A DNA stretch of 64,000 nucleotides from CAZLYK01 sp964563495 (lineage in GTDB: Bacteria; Acidobacteriota; Blastocatellia; RBC074), in NCBI GenBank assembly GCA_964563495.1, contig CAZLYK010000010.1, positions 1 through 64,000 on the forward strand, written 5' to 3'. The translations under genes and the position numbers were made by a program. The notes beneath the pieces are model-generated. The model ran no database searches and was not told where the DNA came from. It saw only the letters and a list, made by a program, of their open reading frames with translations. This document shows positions 53,193 to 61,946 of the stretch, one piece after another (position 1 is the first letter of the stretch; the number at the start of each line of letters is the position of its first letter).

Positions 53193-53381
53193 TCAATACG
53201 ACTCCTCGTCGTCGTAATATTCTTCCTCTTCATCTTCGCTGGCGAGATCGAGCTCGATCGGGTCGAGCCCGACTATTTCAAGCATCGCCTCACACTCTTC
53301 ACAATGCATGGTATCGCCTTTGTCAACATCGTCGTCGACGTGAATCTCCGCTTCACATTCAGGGCAAACTGCTAATGGCAC
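53193..53381 (-). CDS. LysW-like small acidic zinc-ribbon protein
   Basis: 62 aa. The zinc ribbon is CPECEAEIHVDDDVDKGD then HCEECEAMLEIVGLDPIELD; the tail is very acidic (DEEEEYYDDEESY) without the EDWGE end of the amino-group carrier LysW. Start is uncertain: an ATG at 53390 sits directly on GGAGG, so the GTG at 53381, 9 nt after GGAGG, is preferred; TTG 53411 is also open. The two CxxC pairs suggest zinc binding. A LysW-type carrier would be unusual in an organism that also has dapA and dapB. Confidence 0.6.
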   Translation of the reverse strand: MPLAVCPECEAEIHVDDDVDKGDTMHCEECEAMLEIVGLDPIELDLASEDEEEEYYDDEESY

Positions 53382-53620
53382 TTTCGTCATCCTCCGCAAT
53401 CTCAGAATCAACGCATGTCAGGGCCCTCCTCCACGCGCCCAGAATCTAAACTAAAATCGGCCATTTTGGCAATCCTGCCCCGTTTGCACCGGATGCTCGC
53501 CGGCTCTCTCGCAGAGCTTTTGATTGCGCGAAAAATCAATATCCATGCGGCTGATATCGTCCCGACAGCATATTTAGCCCGAAAAATAAGGCTTTTATCG
53601 CGCTTTCTTCGATAATTATC

Positions 53621-53649
53621 TTGCACGCTTATACCAGCTACGGTATACT
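53621..53649 (+). promoter_or_regulatory. Strong sigma70 promoter of the second HU gene
   Basis: TTGCAC (53621-53626), 17-nt spacer, TATACT (53644-53649), 64 nt before the HU start codon. A palindrome TATACC...GGTATA overlaps the -10 and could be an operator. The gap 53391-53713 shows no gene apart from this; a short open frame at 53415-53615 is not convincing. Confidence 0.7.
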
Positions 53650-53713
53650 TCGCCCCGTTTTTGTACAAGATAATGTGATGACTGACAATCCAATCAAATA
53701 AGGAGAAAAAATT

Positions 53714-54013
53714 ATGGCAGCTAAACAGATGACCAAGAGCCAATTTGCCGCTCATCTCGCCGAAAAGTTCGGAATCTCGAAGAAGGCCGCCAATGAAGTT
53801 CTTGATGAGATCGCTTTGGTCGCCGTCACGCAGACGAAGAAGAATGGCGCATTCACTCTGCCGGGGATCGGCAAGCTGGTCAAAGCGCATCGCAAGGCTC
53901 GCATGGGCCGGAACCCGGCGACTGGCGTTGCGATCAAGATCCCGGCCAAGACCGTCGTCAAATTCCGCGTCGCGAAGGCCTGTAAGGATTCGATCGTTCC
54001 GCCGAAGAAATAG
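53714..54013 (+). CDS. HU-family DNA-binding protein (second copy)
   Basis: 99 aa, longer than the first HU. TKSQFAAHLAEKFGISKKAA gives the start, LPGIGKLVKAHRKARMGRN then ATGVAIKIPAKTVVKF the beta-arm with the RNP-like motif. Shares the fold with the 20768-21031 HU but differs strongly in sequence, so the two probably have different roles or expression. AGGAG lies 6 nt before the ATG. The stop TAG begins a repeat copy. Confidence 0.92.
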   Translation: MAAKQMTKSQFAAHLAEKFGISKKAANEVLDEIALVAVTQTKKNGAFTLPGIGKLVKAHRKARMGRNPATGVAIKIPAKTVVKFRVAKACKDSIVPPKK

Positions 54014-54043
54014 ACTGGATTGACCGGAGTTATTGCAGGATTA
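54010..54043. repeat. Left arm of a repeat copy after the second HU
   Basis: Starts AAATAGACTGGATTGACCGG and includes ATTGCAGGATTA; the matching right arm is at 54252-54276. The two arms enclose two unrelated perfect palindromes. Confidence 0.7.
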
Positions 54044-54050
54044 CAGCGGC

Positions 54051-54122
54051 TTTCAGTTTCGTGCGTCCTGTCAGACGCACGACCGTCAGGGAGGGCGACT
54101 GACAGGACGCACGAAACTGAAA
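54051..54122. repeat. Perfect 24-bp palindrome
   Basis: TTTCAGTTTCGTGCGTCCTG (continuing to 54074) pairs exactly with 54099-54122 around a 24-nt centre. Lies inside the outer repeat arms after the HU gene. Unrelated to the main family. Confidence 0.85.
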
Positions 54123-54169
54123 AACCGCGCTGATCGCATTGGTCATCAATCAACGCTTACCCTGCGGCA

Positions 54170-54225
54170 GCAAGTTTCACGTTGGTGCGACCGCGAGGAC
54201 GCGGTCGCACCAACGTGAAACTTGC
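54170..54225. repeat. Perfect 26-bp palindrome
   Basis: GCAAGTTTCACGTTGGTGCG (to 54195) and 54200-54225 are exact complements with an AGGA loop. A third independent palindrome in the same 265-nt gap. Confidence 0.9.
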
Positions 54226-54251
54226 TATCAACAGGATGACACACCCAGTCG

Positions 54252-54276
54252 GAGAATCCTGTTTAATCCTGTCTCT
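54252..54276. repeat. Right arm of a repeat copy near the MFS stop codon
   Basis: AGAATCCTGTTTAATCCTGT then CTCTG; pairs with the left arm at 54010-54043. Confidence 0.65.
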
Positions 54277-54277
54277 G

Positions 54278-55624
54278 TCATTTTGTTATTCTCGCAGGCA
54301 TCTTCAGCATGGTGGCGATCAAGCCGGCGATCAGGATGCACGCCGCCAGAAACCACATGCCCGAGACGTAAGTGCCTGATTTCGTGCTCAGCATACCGAC
54401 TACTTTCGGGCCGAGGTACCCGCCCAGATTGCCGACTGAGTTGATCAGGCCGATCGAGGTCGCGGCGGCTGAGGTGGTCAGAAAAGCCGTCGGCCAGGTC
54501 CAGAAGATCGGCAGATAGGCGTGGACGCCGATCCCGATGAGACAGAAGAAGCTCACGACCAGCGCCAGGTTGTCACCCGAAAGGATGCTCAGGACCATGG
54601 CTGCCGCGCCAAGCAGCATCGGCAAAGCCGTATGCCAGCGGCGCTCGCCGGTTCGATCTGAATGGGCACCATTGATCAGCATGGCGAAGAAACCGAAGAT
54701 GTACGGCAGCATGGTGACGAGCGTCTGAGTCGTGACCGATGTCCCTTTCATTTTCGCCGTGATCGAGGGGAGAAAGAAGGTCAACCCGTAATATCCGGTC
54801 ACGATGAAAACATAGATCAGGGCGAGCAGGTAGGTTTGCGGCGTCTTGAAGGCCAGGACAAAGGCGGATCTGATGCTGTCATGCCCGGCTGCCTGTTTCT
54901 CGATCCGCTCACGTTCCAGTTCGTCGATGATCCACTGCTTCTCATCCTCGGGCAGCCATTTGGCGTCGCGCGGCCAGTCGGTCAGATAGAAGATCGTGAT
55001 CACGCCCAGGATGACCGAGGGAATACCTTCCAGGATAAAGACCCAGCGCCAGCCCGGCAAACCCAGCCAGTCGATGTTGTGCATGATCGCTTGTGAGGCC
55101 GGCACGCCGACGATCGTGGCGATCGGAAGCCCGATCATGAAGTTGGCTTTGGCCTTGGCCCGATCCTGATACCGGAACCAATGCGAGAGATAGACGATGA
55201 TGCCGGGAAAGAATCCGGCCTCAGCCGCGCCGAGGATAAAGCGCAGCCAGTAAAACTGGTTCTCTTTGCTCGCGAAATTGAGCCATGGGGTATCGATCAG
55301 CCCCATCATCGACGCGACAATACCCCACGAGATCATGATCCGTGCGATCCATTTTCGAGCGCTCCAATTCTCGACGATCAAAGTACCGGGAATTTCGAGC
55401 AGGAAGTAGCCGATAAAGAAGATGCCGGCGCCGGTCCCGATCATTGCATCAGTAAATCCCAGGTCGCCTTTCATCTGCAGGGCTGCGACGCCGACATTGG
55501 TCCGATCAATGAAGGCTATGAAATAGAGCAGCAACAGGAAAGGCATGAGCCGCCGGGTGATGCGCCGCCGAGCGCTGTCTGCGACAGACAACGGCCGGCT
55601 CGAATCCGCCACACTAACTGCCAT
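54278..55624 (-). CDS. MFS transporter of the anion:cation symporter type
   Basis: 448 aa, about 12 membrane segments. N-terminal PFLLLLYFIAFIDRTNVGVA and the following motifs GIFFIGYFLLEIPGTLIVEN, ILGAAEAGFFPGIIVYLSHW and EDEKQWIIDELERERI are the usual acidobacterial/proteobacterial ACS-family (glucarate, 4-hydroxyphenylacetate, phthalate-type) pattern. AAGGAGA lies 8 nt before the ATG. Convergent with the second HU, separated by the palindrome cluster. Substrate unknown; probably an organic anion. Confidence 0.88.
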   Translation of the reverse strand: MAVSVADSSRPLSVADSARRRITRRLMPFLLLLYFIAFIDRTNVGVAALQMKGDLGFTDAMIGTGAGIFFIGYFLLEIPGTLIVENWSARKWIARIMISWGIVASMMGLIDTPWLNFASKENQFYWLRFILGAAEAGFFPGIIVYLSHWFRYQDRAKAKANFMIGLPIATIVGVPASQAIMHNIDWLGLPGWRWVFILEGIPSVILGVITIFYLTDWPRDAKWLPEDEKQWIIDELERERIEKQAAGHDSIRSAFVLAFKTPQTYLLALIYVFIVTGYYGLTFFLPSITAKMKGTSVTTQTLVTMLPYIFGFFAMLINGAHSDRTGERRWHTALPMLLGAAAMVLSILSGDNLALVVSFFCLIGIGVHAYLPIFWTWPTAFLTTSAAATSIGLINSVGNLGGYLGPKVVGMLSTKSGTYVSGMWFLAACILIAGLIATMLKMPARITK

Positions 55625-55775
55625 CGCCAGATTCTCCTTTTTGAGGGTGATCTATGGAGCTTAACGCCTGATGGGTACAACGGGCGTGATGCTACTATTG
55701 TGGGACGGCGATGGCAAGCGACTCAGGACCGGAAGAGTCAGTGATCCGATTGAGGTTCAGATCTGATCCGGTGTT

Positions 55776-55880
55776 TCAGGCCCAGGCCGTGATGACAATT
55801 GCGACCACGAATGAGCTGAAGAGCAGGAGGCCCAGCCAGGCATGCGGGGGCAAGTGGATGAGGCGCTTCAAGTTTTTCAT
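55776..55880 (-). CDS. Possible 34-aa membrane protein
   Basis: MKNLKRLIHLPPHAWLGLLL then one hydrophobic helix ending ITAWA. No clear ribosome-binding site, so it is uncertain. It is the only protein-like sequence I see in the 55625-56069 gap; the rest of that gap holds nothing I can interpret. Confidence 0.3.
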   Translation of the reverse strand: MKNLKRLIHLPPHAWLGLLLFSSFVVAIVITAWA

Positions 55881-56069
55881 ACTGCTTACTACCGAAAACG
55901 AAACTCGCCGGGGCAGAGTGAGATGACGACTTCGCTCTCGCACACTTTCGTTAAATTGAGGGATAGGGGCGATAAGGGTTGGCACCGAGGAATTTGGGGC
56001 TCGCAGGGCCGGCACGCGCAGATTAGTGTAAGGACGCTGCCGCCTCGTAAAGCCGGCGATATAATAGCC

Positions 56070-57131
56070 CTACTCGGCCATTTTGCAAGATAAATTTTGT
56101 TTAGCTTTGCGGGTCTCGGAGAGAGGTTTATAGCGACCGTCGCCGAAGAGCAAGCCGCGCACCAGTTTTCCGTAATCGCGACCGGAGGTGAAGGCAGGGG
56201 ACCAGCGTCTGGGCTCGCCCGAGGAGGGATCGAAGGTCAGACCCCACAACGGAGTCAGGGTTTCGACCGCCGCGGTAATCCTCATATCGCCAATCGAGTT
56301 GGCCTCCCCGTCGATCGGGGCAAGCAGACCGTCGGCAAACCAGTGTAAGATTTCAAACTGGCGCTGCGCTTCCGGGTTGGCCTGAGCGCCGGCCGGCAGA
56401 TCGCCGAAGGTCGTTGCATCGGCCGATTCTCCTTCGAGCACGAGGGTGGAGCTCAGCCACGGAACCTTGATCCCGTCTGAGTACAGACGGCCGCCGGCGA
56501 TATAGAGCGAGCGCCAGTAGAGCAGCCAGCCGGGCGCCGGCATGATGCGTGAGTGTTCAATCTCGTGGCCGCGCAGGGCCGTCAGCTGTCTTTGCAGCTC
56601 GGTTGCACGGTAATGCTGCCATCCGCCAAAACAGAGATAAAGACTGGAAACGAGCAGGGCCATGCGAACCGGATTCAATCGCCCGGTGCGGGCGGTCAGG
56701 ATGACCCCGATCAATAATGTGATCGAGTAGATCGGATCGACAATTCCGATCCAATCCAGCGAGACGCGGTGATTGGAGAACGGCCAGAAGAGCAGTGTCC
56801 CGTAGCTCGTGAACATATCGAGCGGGGCGTGTGTCGCATAGCCGATCATGGCGGCCAGGATGACCGCGCGTTTGTGAGCGCGAAAGGGCTTGAGCAGGAG
56901 AAAAGGCAGCGCTGCAATCAATCCGCCGATCGGGATGAAGATCAGGCTGTGGGTGAAATGGCGATGAAATATCCAGCTCACGGTCGGGTCGGTCGAAGAT
57001 CTGATCAAGATATCCAGGTCGGGGATCACGCCTCCGACCGCGCCGATCAGCCCGGCGCCGCGCGGCAACCGTCGCCCCATGATCGCCTGAGAAGCGGCAG
57101 CACCAAGAATACCCTGAGTGATTGAATCCAT
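56070..57131 (-). CDS. DUF457/YdjM-type membrane-bound metal-dependent hydrolase
   Basis: 353 aa. MDSITQGILGAAASQAIMG and HRHFTHSLIFIPIGG (~58) carry the histidine motif of the YdjM/DUF457 family; YATHAPLDMFTSYGT gives the next metal residues. The first half has about four to five membrane segments; the C-terminal half is soluble. ATG 57131 has GGAGGG 9 nt upstream; the frame is open earlier but that part comes from a repeat copy. Function unknown. Confidence 0.82.
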   Translation of the reverse strand: MDSITQGILGAAASQAIMGRRLPRGAGLIGAVGGVIPDLDILIRSSTDPTVSWIFHRHFTHSLIFIPIGGLIAALPFLLLKPFRAHKRAVILAAMIGYATHAPLDMFTSYGTLLFWPFSNHRVSLDWIGIVDPIYSITLLIGVILTARTGRLNPVRMALLVSSLYLCFGGWQHYRATELQRQLTALRGHEIEHSRIMPAPGWLLYWRSLYIAGGRLYSDGIKVPWLSSTLVLEGESADATTFGDLPAGAQANPEAQRQFEILHWFADGLLAPIDGEANSIGDMRITAAVETLTPLWGLTFDPSSGEPRRWSPAFTSGRDYGKLVRGLLFGDGRYKPLSETRKAKQNLSCKMAE

Positions 57132-57153
57132 TCTGATAGCCCTCCCGCTTGAG

Positions 57154-57190
57154 AATAGACAGGATGGACGGGATTTTTGCAAGATTTGAC
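57154..57190. repeat. Repeat copy upstream of the DUF457 gene
   Basis: AATAGACAGGATGGACGGGA then TTTTGCAAGATTTG. With the matching arm at 57301-57332 it forms a large palindrome across a divergent gap (57132-57344), where a terminator role is unlikely. Confidence 0.75.
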
Positions 57191-57300
57191 CGGGTCAATT
57201 CCGGTCAACCCTCTCCTGGGGAGGAAAATTGCGGGCGGCGATGGCTTTCTGTTAGACTAAATACTCTTCTCATTAATTTTACCGGGGATCGTCTGGTTCC

Positions 57301-57332
57301 ATCCTGCAAAAATCTTGTTTATCCTGTCGATT
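57301..57332. repeat. Right arm of the divergent-gap repeat copy
   Basis: ATCCTGCAAAAATCTTGTTT then ATCCTGTCGATT; partner of 57154-57190. The last bases lie 12 nt before the next gene start. Confidence 0.7.
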
Positions 57333-57344
57333 CTATCGTTGCTT

Positions 57345-58850
57345 ATGCGCAGGTCAAAATTATTAAATGGGCAGCCAGTCGCCGTTATTCTGCTTTTGAT
57401 TGCCTGCCTGGTTGCGTTTGAGCCGGCGGGACATACGCAGGATGCCGTCGATCCGCGGCGTCTCAGCGAGCTGCGGCGATTGCGCGACGAAATCAGACTT
57501 TCCGATTCGCTCCGCCAATCCGATGTGGTCGCGATTGTCGGCGAACGCGCCGTCATCGAGGCGACACAACAACTCGCCGGTTTGGAGATCCTGCTCCCCA
57601 AGGGAATGGTCCTGCGCGTGACTTCGGTCGACGCCGAACTAAAACCGGCGGCCGCTGTTTTTAAGATCGGCGTCCGGGCGAAATCATCGGTCACCGTTGA
57701 TCTGCAATTGACCGGCCAGTTGGGAACGGGTGAAGTCGTCGGTGATGTCTTCCGTCTCCCATTTCAGGTCACCAAAGTCTCGTTGGGGAGTGGCCGGGTT
57801 ACCTCGATCTTTTTGCGGACCCTGTTCGGGGATTGGCTCTTGCCGAAGAAGTGGAACGAAGAGCTGCCGCCGTTGGAGCTCCCCCTGGAAGTCTCGGAGG
57901 TTTTGCGGCTGCCGGCCAGCCGGCTGGATGTCGCCGGTTCTCTGCCGATGGAGATCGATACGCCAGCGTATCAAACCCGGCTCGATTTCACGATCACTTC
58001 ATTCATGGTGCTCGATCGCCGGCTGGTCTTCGGTTTACGACTGATCTCGCCGCAGATTGAGCGCTTCGACGAATTGCGACAGATCCGCACCTCCTCTTCC
58101 GGGGCCAATGATTCCGATCCGGTCCTGCTCGAACGTGAGATCGCCGAACTGAGCCGGAACCTGGAGGTTGAAGGGGGACTGCGCTTGCGGCTAAGCCGCC
58201 GGGTGATCAGCCTCCTGCTCGAACAGATCGCCGCGGCTGAGCAGGCCGATTTCAAGATCAAGCTCAAACCCGGGCGAATTCGTGCTGAAGCAGTTGAGGC
58301 GGTGGTCAAGGTCCTCAATTATACCGATGTCGAAAGCGGCGACGGGCGGGCCGACGTCGAACAGTTGCAGGTTGAGCAGATCTCAGACGGCAAAGTCAGT
58401 TTGCGTCTGCGCGGGCAGGGCGAAATCGACGCGCGTGTCCGCGGCCGTGAGTATGGCATCCCCTACCGCTTTTCACCCCATACCAATTTTGCGATAAAAG
58501 ACAAGGCCCTGCTCTTGCAGTTTGCCGGGGAGGGAGACAATATCTTTTTGAGCGCTCTGCCGGGATCGAGGCTGCCGATCGATTTGCGATTGAGCATCAA
58601 AGTCGCCGGGCGCCAGCTCGGCATCAATCGCAAGATAGAAGTTCAGGCGGATCGATGGTTGAAACGGATCGAGCTCCCCAATTTCCTGGACCGCGAGATT
58701 CCACTGCCCCGCAAATTAGAGGTCGATGCGGGCGGCAACCTGTACATGACCGGGAAACAGAAACTCAATTATCATTTATTCGGATTGCGGTTCAGAGCAG
58801 TTGAAGATGTTGTCGACATCGCCGCCGATGTCGCGGTTTCGGCGCGTTGA
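57345..58850 (+). CDS. Secreted hypothetical protein
   Basis: 501 aa. Signal peptide starts MRRSKLLNGQPVAVILLLIA and is cleaved near GHTQ. The rest is soluble and beta-rich with many alternating hydrophobic/charged segments: IEATQQLAGLEILLPKGM, VKVLNYTDVESGDGRADVEQ, GREYGIPYRFSPHTNFAIKD. No family recognised. ATG 57345 is chosen; the open frame before it is repeat-derived. Followed 56 nt later by two MacB-type permeases and could be a partner of them. Confidence 0.65.
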   Translation: MRRSKLLNGQPVAVILLLIACLVAFEPAGHTQDAVDPRRLSELRRLRDEIRLSDSLRQSDVVAIVGERAVIEATQQLAGLEILLPKGMVLRVTSVDAELKPAAAVFKIGVRAKSSVTVDLQLTGQLGTGEVVGDVFRLPFQVTKVSLGSGRVTSIFLRTLFGDWLLPKKWNEELPPLELPLEVSEVLRLPASRLDVAGSLPMEIDTPAYQTRLDFTITSFMVLDRRLVFGLRLISPQIERFDELRQIRTSSSGANDSDPVLLEREIAELSRNLEVEGGLRLRLSRRVISLLLEQIAAAEQADFKIKLKPGRIRAEAVEAVVKVLNYTDVESGDGRADVEQLQVEQISDGKVSLRLRGQGEIDARVRGREYGIPYRFSPHTNFAIKDKALLLQFAGEGDNIFLSALPGSRLPIDLRLSIKVAGRQLGINRKIEVQADRWLKRIELPNFLDREIPLPRKLEVDAGGNLYMTGKQKLNYHLFGLRFRAVEDVVDIAADVAVSAR

Positions 58851-58906
58851 AGCCCGTCGCCTTCAAATCTGTATCCGGTCAATCCCGCTTGACGTCATAA
58901 GAACGT

Positions 58907-60142
58907 ATGAATTTTTCCGAGACTATTAAACTTGCTTTTGATTCGATCTGGGCTCACAAGCTGCGCTCGGCCTTGACACTGCTTGGCATGATCATCGGGG
59001 TGACGGCCGTGGTCGTCGTCGTTTCACTGATTCAGGGCTTCAATCGATATGTCGATGAAAAGATCGCGGGAATCGGCGCCAAATCTTTCAGCGTTCGCCG
59101 GTTCAGTTTTGAAGACTGGCGGAACACCGACTCGATCGCTGAAGCGCAGCGGCGCAATAAAGACCTGACTCTCGACGATTACGAATATTTGCGCGAACGC
59201 GTCACGCTGGTCAGAGATCTCGGCGCCAAGGCCATGATGTCGCCCTCGAACGTCAAGCGCGGCAATGAGTCGATGGAATCGGTCGGCGTCGACGGCGCGA
59301 CGGCCAACTGCGCGGAGGTGGATAATGTGGATGTCGCCGAGGGGCGCTATTTCACCAGCAATGAGAACGACTCGGCCCTCAATGTCGCCTTTCTCGGCTC
59401 GGATGTCGCGACCAAGCTCTTTCCGAACACCAACCCGATCGGCCAGGAGCTGACGATCAGAGGATTGCCCTATCGGGTCGTCGGAGTCGCCGCCGCCAAA
59501 GGGACGATCTTCGGCATGCCGCAGGATGTCTATATCAATCTGCCGCTCAAGACTTATATCAAGAATTTCGGGCCGGCCGTCCGCCAGCGCAGCTTATATA
59601 TGGTCGGCACGGCAAAATCCGACGACCAATTCAGCGAGGCGGTCGAAGAGGTCCGCGCATTATTGCGCGTCCGGCGCGGTTTGAAATACGGTGAGAAGGA
59701 CAATTTTGGAATAAATACGCCCGATGCGATTATGGGCGCGCGCGATCGCCTGCTCGGCCCGATCTTTATCGTGGCGATCGCCGTCCCGGCAATCGCCCTG
59801 GTCGTCGGCGGCATCGTGATTATGAACATCATGCTGGTTTCGGTGACCGAGAGGACGAAAGAGATAGGGATCCGCAAGAGCCTCGGAGCCCGCCGCATGG
59901 ACATTCTCAGACAGTTCCTGATCGAATCGATTACGCTTTCGGCGATCGGCGGGGCGGTCGGAGTTTTTATCGCCTGGGTGACGGGGCAGATTCTGACAGC
60001 GGTCTTCTTTCCCACTTATCTCTCGATCTCTGCGGTCGTGGTTGCGGTCACGGTCTCGGGTTTTGTCGGCGTCCTTTCCGGGATTCTCCCGGCGCGCAAG
60101 GCCGCCACACTGGACCCGATCGAAGCGTTGAGATCCGAATAA
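58907..60142 (+). CDS. MacB-type ABC transporter permease
   Basis: 411 aa. N-terminal helix in KLRSALTLLGMIIGVTAVVV, a large periplasmic MacB_PCD domain (45-270), then three helices with GGIVIMNIMLVSVTERTKEI and the FtsX signature GIRKSLGARRMDILRQFLIE. The TGQILTAVFFPTYL and GFVGVLSGILPARKAATLDP ends are typical. Family exports lipoproteins, peptides or antibiotics with a MacB/LolD-type ATPase. 18 nt before the second permease. Confidence 0.9.
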   Translation: MNFSETIKLAFDSIWAHKLRSALTLLGMIIGVTAVVVVVSLIQGFNRYVDEKIAGIGAKSFSVRRFSFEDWRNTDSIAEAQRRNKDLTLDDYEYLRERVTLVRDLGAKAMMSPSNVKRGNESMESVGVDGATANCAEVDNVDVAEGRYFTSNENDSALNVAFLGSDVATKLFPNTNPIGQELTIRGLPYRVVGVAAAKGTIFGMPQDVYINLPLKTYIKNFGPAVRQRSLYMVGTAKSDDQFSEAVEEVRALLRVRRGLKYGEKDNFGINTPDAIMGARDRLLGPIFIVAIAVPAIALVVGGIVIMNIMLVSVTERTKEIGIRKSLGARRMDILRQFLIESITLSAIGGAVGVFIAWVTGQILTAVFFPTYLSISAVVVAVTVSGFVGVLSGILPARKAATLDPIEALRSE

Positions 60143-60160
60143 GGGTTGATTAGATAGCTT

Positions 60161-61420
60161 ATGAAAATACTTCACAGTGACATCTATGAAAATCTGAGGA
60201 TGGCGTTGACCACGCTCAAGGAGAATAAGCTGCGCTCGTTTCTGACCGTGCTCGGCGTGGTGATCGGCGTCTGGACGGTCATGGCCATCGCCTCGATTAT
60301 CAGCGGAATCGACTATGCCGTGACCAAGGAGATCGAATCGTTTGGCACCAATTCGATCTTCCTCTACAAATTCGACCGCGGCGTTCGGTTTGGTCCGCCG
60401 ACGCGCGAGGAGCGCATGCGCAAGAATCTGACCTATGACGACGCTATCGCCATCTCCCAGTTGCCGACCGTCAGCCTCGCCGTCCCGCTCCTCAATATCA
60501 CCAATGATTACTTCGGTCGCAAGATCTCCGTCAAAGGCGGAGGCAAAGAGTCCGCCGCTGTCATCTTGCAAGGGACGCTTCCCGAATACGAGAACGCCGG
60601 CATCTGGCTCGTCTCGTCCGGCCGGTTTTTCACCAGGCAAGAGAACGATACCCGTGACGAAGTCTGTGTCATCGGCGCTTCGGTCGCCGAGCAGTTCTTT
60701 CCATTTCTCAACCCGCTCGATAAGTTCATCACGATCGGCGGGCGCGAGTTCCGTGTAATCGGGATCCTCGAAAAACGCGAGCAGCTCTTTGGAGGAGGCG
60801 AGGGCAGTAACGATCAGAACAATATCATCCTTGTTCCTTACGGTGTCGCGCAGAAGCTCAAGCCCAACGCCGAGGACGTCTTCATCCTGGCGGTCGCCAG
60901 GCCGGGATTCCTCACCCAGGCCCTTGACGACGTGACCAACCTCCTGCGGATCCGCCGTCAGGTTGCGTTTGATAAACCGAACAACTTCGGCATCTCGACC
61001 GCCGATTCAATTATCGATACTTTCCGGTCGATCACGCTCGGCGTGGCGATCGCCATGATCGCCATCTCGTCGGTCGGTCTCATGGTCGGAGGGATCGGCG
61101 TCATGAACATCATGCTGGTCAGTGTCACCGAGCGCACGCGCGAGATCGGCATTCGCAAGGCGATTGGCGGGCGTCGACGCGACATTATGTGGCAATTCCT
61201 GATTGAGGCCATGACACTGACCGGGGTTGGCGGGTTGATCGGGCTGGGGATCGGCTGGCTGACAACGCTGCTGATTCGTCTGATCGTGCCTTCTTATGTG
61301 CCGCTCTGGGCGCCGGTGGCCGGTTTTATTTCAAGCGTCGGGATCGGTCTGATCTTCGGCCTCTGGCCCGCCTGGAAAGCCGCCCGCCTTGATCCGATCG
61401 TCGCCCTCCGTTATGAGTGA
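60161..61420 (+). CDS. MacB-type ABC transporter permease (second)
   Basis: 419 aa. ENKLRSFLTVLGVVIGVWTV at the N-terminus, periplasmic MacB_PCD domain, then GGIGVMNIMLVSVTERTREI, GIRKAIGGRRRDIMWQFLIE and GLIFGLWPAWKAARLDPIVA. Same family as the gene before it but only moderately similar, so they could form a heterodimer. No ATPase gene lies next to them in the window. Confidence 0.9.
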   Translation: MKILHSDIYENLRMALTTLKENKLRSFLTVLGVVIGVWTVMAIASIISGIDYAVTKEIESFGTNSIFLYKFDRGVRFGPPTREERMRKNLTYDDAIAISQLPTVSLAVPLLNITNDYFGRKISVKGGGKESAAVILQGTLPEYENAGIWLVSSGRFFTRQENDTRDEVCVIGASVAEQFFPFLNPLDKFITIGGREFRVIGILEKREQLFGGGEGSNDQNNIILVPYGVAQKLKPNAEDVFILAVARPGFLTQALDDVTNLLRIRRQVAFDKPNNFGISTADSIIDTFRSITLGVAIAMIAISSVGLMVGGIGVMNIMLVSVTERTREIGIRKAIGGRRRDIMWQFLIEAMTLTGVGGLIGLGIGWLTTLLIRLIVPSYVPLWAPVAGFISSVGIGLIFGLWPAWKAARLDPIVALRYE

Positions 61421-61445
61421 TTCGCCAGAGAAAGGAATTTGTCTA

Positions 61446-61922
61446 ATGACTATCGATCTGCCCTTAGCCGAGCGCGAGAATGTTAATTCGAAATGGCTTT
61501 CCGGGTTCGTGACGGGTGATGCCGACAAGAAAATCGAGACGATCAACCATTTTCTGGTTGGAAGAGATATCAGTATCTTTCTTTCCGGCTTGATTATCGG
61601 CGTGATATTTACTCTCTTCGGCTGGTGGTACCGGGGAGGTGTCGGGATGCCGACTTTTTTCAGCGGCTCGAGCATCATCCCGGAACGCAGACCCTCGCCG
61701 ACGCCGGGCATCGTCACCGGACAATATGGGACCTTCAGGGTGAGAGCCACAAATGTCTATTTGCGCAGGTGCCCCGGATTCGAATGTGAGCCGGTCACCA
61801 TGCTGCAGCGGGGCGAGAACGTCACTTTTTTGGGTGAGAGAGACTTCATCAGCGGGCAGGAATGGTACTACGTTCGCGCCGGCTCGCGCGAAGGATGGGT
61901 CAGCCGCTATTACCTCGATTGA
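61446..61922 (+). CDS. Membrane-anchored SH3-domain protein
   Basis: 158 aa. One membrane segment (ISIFLSGLIIGVIFTLFGWW, ~40-59), then a Pro/Ser linker and a bacterial SH3 domain: NVYLRRCPGFECEPVTML, ENVTFLGERDFISGQEWYYV and REGWVSRYYLD. SH3b domains bind cell-wall peptides. ATG 61446 has AGGA upstream; an ATG at 61413 is also open, overlapping the permease stop. Last gene of the ABC-permease cluster. Confidence 0.78.
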   Translation: MTIDLPLAERENVNSKWLSGFVTGDADKKIETINHFLVGRDISIFLSGLIIGVIFTLFGWWYRGGVGMPTFFSGSSIIPERRPSPTPGIVTGQYGTFRVRATNVYLRRCPGFECEPVTMLQRGENVTFLGERDFISGQEWYYVRAGSREGWVSRYYLD

Positions 61923-61927
61923 AGAAC

Positions 61928-61946
61928 AGAGAGGTCAATCCTCTCT
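61928..61946. terminator. Small hairpin between convergent genes
   Basis: AGAGAGG and CCTCTCT around TCAAT, with a CTATTT end like the repeat family. Probably a shrunken repeat copy that could end both the SH3 and lysoplasmalogenase messages. Confidence 0.45.

Noticed and set aside
53415..53615. 66-codon open frame before the second HU
   Set aside because: No ribosome-binding site and it runs up to the HU promoter; codon choice unlike neighbours.
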